A stretch of 64,000 bases of DNA. Source: Streptococcus suis (GTDB lineage: Bacteria; Bacillota; Bacilli; Lactobacillales; Streptococcaceae). The notes beneath the pieces are model-generated. The model ran no database searches. It was given only the letters and a program-made list of their open reading frames with translations, and was not told the origin of the DNA. The stretch is taken from NCBI RefSeq assembly GCF_019856455.1, contig NZ_CP082205.1, forward strand, positions 1,860,001-1,924,000. Direction: 5' to 3'. Shown in pieces: positions 59,995 to 64,000 of the stretch; within the stretch, counting starts at the first letter, position 1; the number at the start of each line of letters is the position of its first letter. The position numbers were made by a program, and so were the translations under genes.

Positions 59995-60006
59995 GTGAGT
60001 TCCTCT

Positions 60007-60765
60007 TTAATAAATATCCTCAAGAGCATGATATTCCTTTACTGCTTTTGACTGAACTATTTTTTCTCTAAAGTTCAGCTCTTTCAACGGATTTTCGATT
60101 GTCACAATTCTAGGAACATTGTCCAGATTTAACACTAAAGACAAGACAAATTGATTGGGAAACTCTTTTGCTTTAAAAAACTCTTTCTCAGTCATTCTAA
60201 AACGCCCTCTGTTTTCTCGGATTCCTTTTACTTCGGATAAAAAGATCTTGTTCGTCGTCGTGACTTGAAAATCATACCCATCCCCATACAATCTGGCATC
60301 CTCAATACTCCCTGCTTTAAACAGAGGCACTGACTGAAAATGTTGTAAAAAGTATTGCTCCGCTTCTAAACCCGTTTCCTGCAATTTCCGAAATCGTGTT
60401 TGAACAATCGGTCTTTGAACTACTAAAATATCCGCCAAGAACCCCTCTTCTTTCAAACTCATTTTCAAAATATCTGCAAATTCCTTTACATCTGCCGTGC
60501 CAAATAAGCTATCTATAAACAATTTCCGATGCTCATAAACATCTTTTTTCTGCCACCAGCCTCGACGACCATTTTCAAAATAAGGATCAAACAAATCCAT
60601 ACGTTGCTTGATAACACCTGTTGTTTCCGCCAAACCAATCTGAACACAATACTGATAGAAATCCGCCTTTGTTTCGAAACCAAATTGCTTGATTAACTGG
60701 GTATCAAATTTAGCCAGACCATAGCCAATTAGATTTAATAAATGATAATATTTGTGTTTACTCAT
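60007..60765 (-). CDS. DUF3883 domain protein (intact copy)
   Basis: 252 residues. An N-terminal helical part (KYYHLLNLIGYGLAKFD..) is followed by the DUF3883 domain (about 120-235): RKLQETGLEAEQYF, GSIEDARLYGDGYDFQV and FLSEVKGIRENRGRFRMTEKEF. The E..D..EVK spacing fits a PD-(D/E)xK-type nuclease-like fold. DUF3883 often accompanies restriction helicases. It shares its architecture with the deleted copy at 52160-52785. In operon with the helicase. Confidence 0.85.
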   Translation of the reverse strand: MSKHKYYHLLNLIGYGLAKFDTQLIKQFGFETKADFYQYCVQIGLAETTGVIKQRMDLFDPYFENGRRGWWQKKDVYEHRKLFIDSLFGTADVKEFADILKMSLKEEGFLADILVVQRPIVQTRFRKLQETGLEAEQYFLQHFQSVPLFKAGSIEDARLYGDGYDFQVTTTNKIFLSEVKGIRENRGRFRMTEKEFFKAKEFPNQFVLSLVLNLDNVPRIVTIENPLKELNFREKIVQSKAVKEYHALEDIY

Positions 60766-60836
60766 AACTTATACCTGCTCCATTTATTGTCCTCATTATA
60801 CCCCTATTTAGGCTGGATACATACACTAATTTCTCG

Positions 60837-61637
60837 TTATTCAACAACCCCCAACTCCTCATACATTCTCTCACTTGATAAATCATTCTGACCATTCAAG
60901 AGGAGATTTTCAAAAAAGGCAGTTAAAAAGTCTGAGCGTTTATTGACTAACTTAGCATTGTCAAGTACAAGGGCATCTCGAAAATATTTGGCATGTTTTT
61001 GAAAAGGCTCATTATCAATCTCAAAACCAAGTGAGCGAAGGTATTTGATGAGAAATACGGTGATTGTTCGAGTGTTCCCTTCTCGAAATGGATGGATTTG
61101 CCAGATGCCTGAGATAAATGATTGGATATGAGCAACAATAGCTTTTTTATCTAATCCACTATATGAAAAATCTCTTTCTTGTTGGAAATCGTAATCCAAA
61201 GTGGCGGCGATTAATGGAAAATCTGAATAAATCACAGTATCACCCTTTAAGACGGATTCATTTTTTGTAACGTTAACCGTTCGATATTCACCTACTGGAA
61301 TACCACTGTCAAAAACACCTTGAAAAAGCTCTTTGTGGATATGTAAGAGGGTGGTTGGTCGAAGGCTAAAACCATTTTGAGAAAGCATTTCAACAATTCG
61401 GAGAGAGACAATATCCGCCTCTTGCGTACTGGCGTCAGTTGACTGGTGGTATTTCGTAATCTCCTCGTACACCTGCTCATAGGTGTACTCTCCATGAGCT
61501 TGCCTATCAGCCAACTCCTCCATATAAACAGACGGAGTCAACCCATCCACTTTTTGAAGACCAAAACCAGTTTCCCAGAGTTCTTGCTTGGTTTCATAAG
61601 AAAGATTAGGATTATCAATATTGTAGGTTGGTTGCAT
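60837..61637 (-). CDS. Fic family protein
   Basis: 266 residues. The Fic active site is IHPFREGNTRT with His182, matching HxFx(D/E)GNxR. Upstream is FQGVFDSGIPVGEYRTVNV, typical of the family. Fic enzymes usually add AMP to proteins and can act as toxins. I see no clear inhibitory (S/T)xxxE(G/N) helix at either end and no separate antitoxin gene next to it, so how it is held in check is open. ATG 61637 with GAAAGGA. Confidence 0.9.
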   Translation of the reverse strand: MQPTYNIDNPNLSYETKQELWETGFGLQKVDGLTPSVYMEELADRQAHGEYTYEQVYEEITKYHQSTDASTQEADIVSLRIVEMLSQNGFSLRPTTLLHIHKELFQGVFDSGIPVGEYRTVNVTKNESVLKGDTVIYSDFPLIAATLDYDFQQERDFSYSGLDKKAIVAHIQSFISGIWQIHPFREGNTRTITVFLIKYLRSLGFEIDNEPFQKHAKYFRDALVLDNAKLVNKRSDFLTAFFENLLLNGQNDLSSERMYEELGVVE

Positions 61638-61666
61638 GATCGATCCTTTCTGACTAATTTAATTTT

Positions 61667-63469
61667 CTATCCTATTTTACGATAACTGTTTTCCCTACCT
61701 ATTTTTTCACATTCAATCTCACCATCAGTAACTAGTTTATTGACTATCTTTCTGATTGTTTCTTTTGACATCTTTAAACTAACCTTGTCCCCTATTGCTT
61801 TTATAGTATACCATTTTCCACTATTCAATATGTCAATAATAGCAATTTCATTCTGAGACCTATTTTTACTAATTTTTAATTCAATCGGTAGTATCGAGCA
61901 TTTATAACCTAGATTTAATATGTTGTCATAAATCTGAGAGAGATTGATCATGGAGAATACTGGTAAAAATTTATCAAATTTTTCTTTATATCTTTTATCG
62001 ATAACTCCAAAAACAACTTCTATTTCATTATTTTCAATAAAACTAGTTCCGAACTTCGCTTGAACCTTTTTTTCTATATGTTTTATATAATCATTGTCAT
62101 TTTTTAATAGCTGCGCAGAAACCAATCCCTGAGCAAATAGATGGCTCAAAGAGGAAGACGAACCTCCTTTTTTTACATGGATAAACTTCCTATCTCTAGT
62201 TATAATATCCGCTGGTTCAATCTTACTTTTTCCCCAACTAGGTGCCTGATAATTCTGTTTATCAAATGATTGATAGTCGCTAGGTTTAGTTTTTGCAAAC
62301 TCTTCATTATACTTCGCCTCATTCCAATTTATCTCACAAGCAATTGGTTCAATTGTAGACCTAGGGATGCTATAAATTTTCTGCAAGATACTAGTATAAT
62401 AATCACTCTCAATTTTGAACCATTCTCCGTTATTTAAAAAATAACGTTCGTCTTCATATTCAGTTTCAAATAACAAGCAGTTGTATACTTTGTCAATCTT
62501 TTCAGACTTTCCGGTCTTATTATTCCAAAAATATAATGAACTGTTATTTAACTTGGAAGCAATCTCATTCTCAATCATTGGCTCCAAATATTCCAAAAAT
62601 AATTCTGTCGGAATATCATCATAAAAATTATTATAATTAGCTCTTATTTTCATTCCAGAAATAAAATAACCGTCTACTACGCTCAAATCAATTAGTTTAT
62701 TAGATCCAATTGATATTTTTTCAATATTTTTCTCTCGAATGTTAACTATCAATTGTTTATCTAAAGCTAATTTAACACTATCTTCCTTTACCGGTTGAAT
62801 AAAGTCAATCCACTCAAATCCTTTCTCTTTGTACTGCTCACCCTGATAAAAGTTGAGGATTTCTTTTAACACTTTAGAAACAGCAGTGTTTGCTTTAACT
62901 GAAATTTGTAGAGCATCCGAGCCATGAATATTATTAAAACTTGTATTTGAACTAGCTTTGCCTGATATTGACTTTATTATCTCAGAGTCAGTTTTTATAT
63001 CCAAAAAATTTTGAGAAACATAATTGAAGGACTGTCTTTGTGTATCAATATAATCTGTAGAAATATTTAACGTATTTATGCTTTTGATATTATTTTCTGA
63101 AATTAGATTAATTGCTGTTTTTAACCCAAAATTTTTAACTATTGAAGAACTTTTAAGCATTGTTCTACCATAACCATATAGGATACTAAAAATCTTTTTC
63201 TGATACTTCAACATAAGCAAAGCTTTATTAGATTTATTTTTATAATCCTCTTCACTTATTGTGGATGTAGTAAATTTATTCAATTCCTCAATCCATTCAA
63301 CAGGAGAATCCGTAGTATTAGCTATATAAATTCTACCTTCTTCTATTCCTGCACCCTCCGTCGTATCAACAATAAAATAATCTTTTTTATCCTGAAATTC
63401 ATCCTTTAAACATTCTTCAAATGATTCCTTGTTATGCAAAACTATATTGTACTTCTGAAAATTACTCAC
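61667..63469 (-). CDS. DUF6119/TIGR04141-like sporadically distributed defence protein with winged-helix tail
   Basis: 600 residues, AT-rich. FIVDTTEGAGIEEGRIYIANT, FYQGEQYKEKGFEWIDFI, CEINWNEAKYNEEFAK and the block RDRKFIHVKKGGSSSSLSHLFAQGLVSAQLL recall the DUF6119 (sporadically distributed TIGR04141) family, whose HVK..SS..SHLF segment is its most conserved part. The last 80 residues look like a winged helix (AIIDILNSGKWYTIKAIGDKV..TIRKIVNKLVTDGEIE). The biochemical role is unknown. GTG 63469 start with AGGAGG 8 bases upstream. First gene of module A. Confidence 0.75.
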   Translation of the reverse strand: MSNFQKYNIVLHNKESFEECLKDEFQDKKDYFIVDTTEGAGIEEGRIYIANTTDSPVEWIEELNKFTTSTISEEDYKNKSNKALLMLKYQKKIFSILYGYGRTMLKSSSIVKNFGLKTAINLISENNIKSINTLNISTDYIDTQRQSFNYVSQNFLDIKTDSEIIKSISGKASSNTSFNNIHGSDALQISVKANTAVSKVLKEILNFYQGEQYKEKGFEWIDFIQPVKEDSVKLALDKQLIVNIREKNIEKISIGSNKLIDLSVVDGYFISGMKIRANYNNFYDDIPTELFLEYLEPMIENEIASKLNNSSLYFWNNKTGKSEKIDKVYNCLLFETEYEDERYFLNNGEWFKIESDYYTSILQKIYSIPRSTIEPIACEINWNEAKYNEEFAKTKPSDYQSFDKQNYQAPSWGKSKIEPADIITRDRKFIHVKKGGSSSSLSHLFAQGLVSAQLLKNDNDYIKHIEKKVQAKFGTSFIENNEIEVVFGVIDKRYKEKFDKFLPVFSMINLSQIYDNILNLGYKCSILPIELKISKNRSQNEIAIIDILNSGKWYTIKAIGDKVSLKMSKETIRKIVNKLVTDGEIECEKIGRENSYRKIG

Positions 63470-63493
63470 TTCCCTTACCTCCTATTTGTTCTC

Positions 63494-63502
63494 ATTATAC
63501 CA
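63494..63502 (-). promoter_or_regulatory. Extended -10 promoter of island module A
   Basis: TGGTATAAT on the minus strand just behind the valS terminator. Confidence 0.65.
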
Positions 63503-63507
63503 CAAAA

Positions 63508-63527
63508 CCCAGCCTTTTAAGGCTGGG
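63508..63527 (-). terminator. Terminator of valS
   Basis: CCCAGCC, loop, GGCTGGG then TTTT on the minus strand. It is separated from the valS stop codon by the 63540-63643 repeat. Confidence 0.8.
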
Positions 63528-63539
63528 CATTTGTTTAAT

Positions 63540-63643
63540 CTAGTGTGGCTAAAATCAGCTTGAGACTAGGAAACGACACCGCAGACAGTACTTGAGTACG
63601 GCAAGGTGAGTTGACGAAGTATCAAGTGGTTTTAGACCACTAG
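63540..63643. repeat. Palindrome-ended repeat overlapping the valS stop codon
   Basis: The ends CTAGTGTGGCTAAAA.. and CTAGTGGTCTAAAACC.. are inverted to each other. The core GTACGGCAAGGTGAGTTGACGAAGTATCAA resembles the 8667-8999 and 29107-29210 elements. The TAG in its terminal CTAG is the stop codon of valS. Confidence 0.8.
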
Positions 63644-64000
63644 ACCAGTTTTTTCATTTCTGCGATACGTTCCTGTGTCGCATCATATTTTGCTTGGTAG
63701 TCGGCTTGTTTTTCTTTTTCTTTTTCAACGACCTCTGGTTTGGCGTTTGCGATGAAGCGTTCGTTGCTGAGTTTTTTACCGACCATGTCTAGTTCTTTCT
63801 GCCATTTGGCGAGTTCTTTGTCCAGACGAGCCAACTCTTCTTCGACGTTGAGGAGGTCGGCTAGTGGCAAGAAGATTTCAGCACCGGTGATAACGGCTGA
63901 CATGGCTAGTTCTGGTGCAGCAATGCTTGAGCTGATTTCCAACTGTTCTGGGTTGGTAAAGCGTCGGATGTAGTTTTCATTTGCCTTGAAGAAGGTTTCA
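63640..64000 (-). CDS. valS: Valyl-tRNA synthetase, C-terminal part, cut by window edge
   Basis: The last 120 residues: [70 protein letters not shown] and the end MKKLV. This is the typical ValRS C-terminal coiled coil. The rest lies outside the window. It marks the core-genome border of the island. Confidence 0.96.
   Translation of the reverse strand, partial: ETFFKANENYIRRFTNPEQLEISSSIAAPELAMSAVITGAEIFLPLADLLNVEEELARLDKELAKWQKELDMVGKKLSNERFIANAKPEVVEKEKEKQADYQAKYDATQERIAEMKKLV

Noticed and set aside
52160..63469. Classical type I, type III, BREX or DISARM system
   Set aside because: No HsdS/HsdR, Mod/Res, PglZ/BrxL or DrmA/B-like genes are recognisable. The gene set fits none of these.

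Overview
The window looks like a low-GC Firmicutes chromosome, a Streptococcus and most plausibly Streptococcus suis or a close relative. This rests on gene content and order (murD-murG-divIB-ftsA-ftsZ-ylmE-sepF-ylmG-ylmH-divIVA-ileS, typA with a DUF3165 gene, clpE, DUF1827, a YSIRK-type surface protein, the mevalonate genes) and on recalled protein similarity. No database search was possible, so the species is an inference.

Layout. 1-5 kb is accessory: the start of a PgdA-like deacetylase, then an EcoRI-family restriction-modification operon with a membrane/coiled-coil third gene, then a decayed serine-recombinase remnant. 5-30 kb is mostly core: gloA, gpmA, thiolase-mvaS, an IS110-family element, mvaA, hup, the xseA-xseB-ispA-tlyA-argR-recN-degV-ypmR-ypmS run, a zinc metallopeptidase, a two-component system with a CPBP-type membrane protein, a broken YSIRK surface protein gene, folD and a polar amino-acid ABC transporter. 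31-51 kb holds clpE under a CtsR-type operator, small conserved genes, the ileS operon behind a T-box leader, the division/cell-wall cluster, typA and asnA.

51-63.5 kb is a defence island on the minus strand between valS and asnA. It has two modules. Module A has a DUF6119/TIGR04141-like protein, a Fic protein, a DUF3883 protein and a fused TOTE-type primase/SF2 helicase. Module B has a C5-cytosine DNA methyltransferase, a very unusual protein with two GHKL ATPase domains, an overlapping receiver-domain protein and an internally deleted second DUF3883 gene; an MmcQ/YjbR-EVE fusion follows. Each module starts with the same block: a valS 3' end (intact for A, a diverged fragment for B), the same terminator hairpin and the same extended -10 promoter. 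This indicates repeated insertion at one hotspot next to valS. Methylase, GHKL switch, receiver, helicase-primase and DUF3883 nuclease-like protein together could form one signal-controlled restriction-like system.

A second theme is short repeats. Several palindrome-ended elements sit exactly between a stop codon and the gene's terminator, and in several cases the repeat itself supplies the stop codon (mvaS, valS, the GNAT gene at 12.1 kb, probably mvaA). A separate 109-110-bp MITE-like repeat occurs three times.
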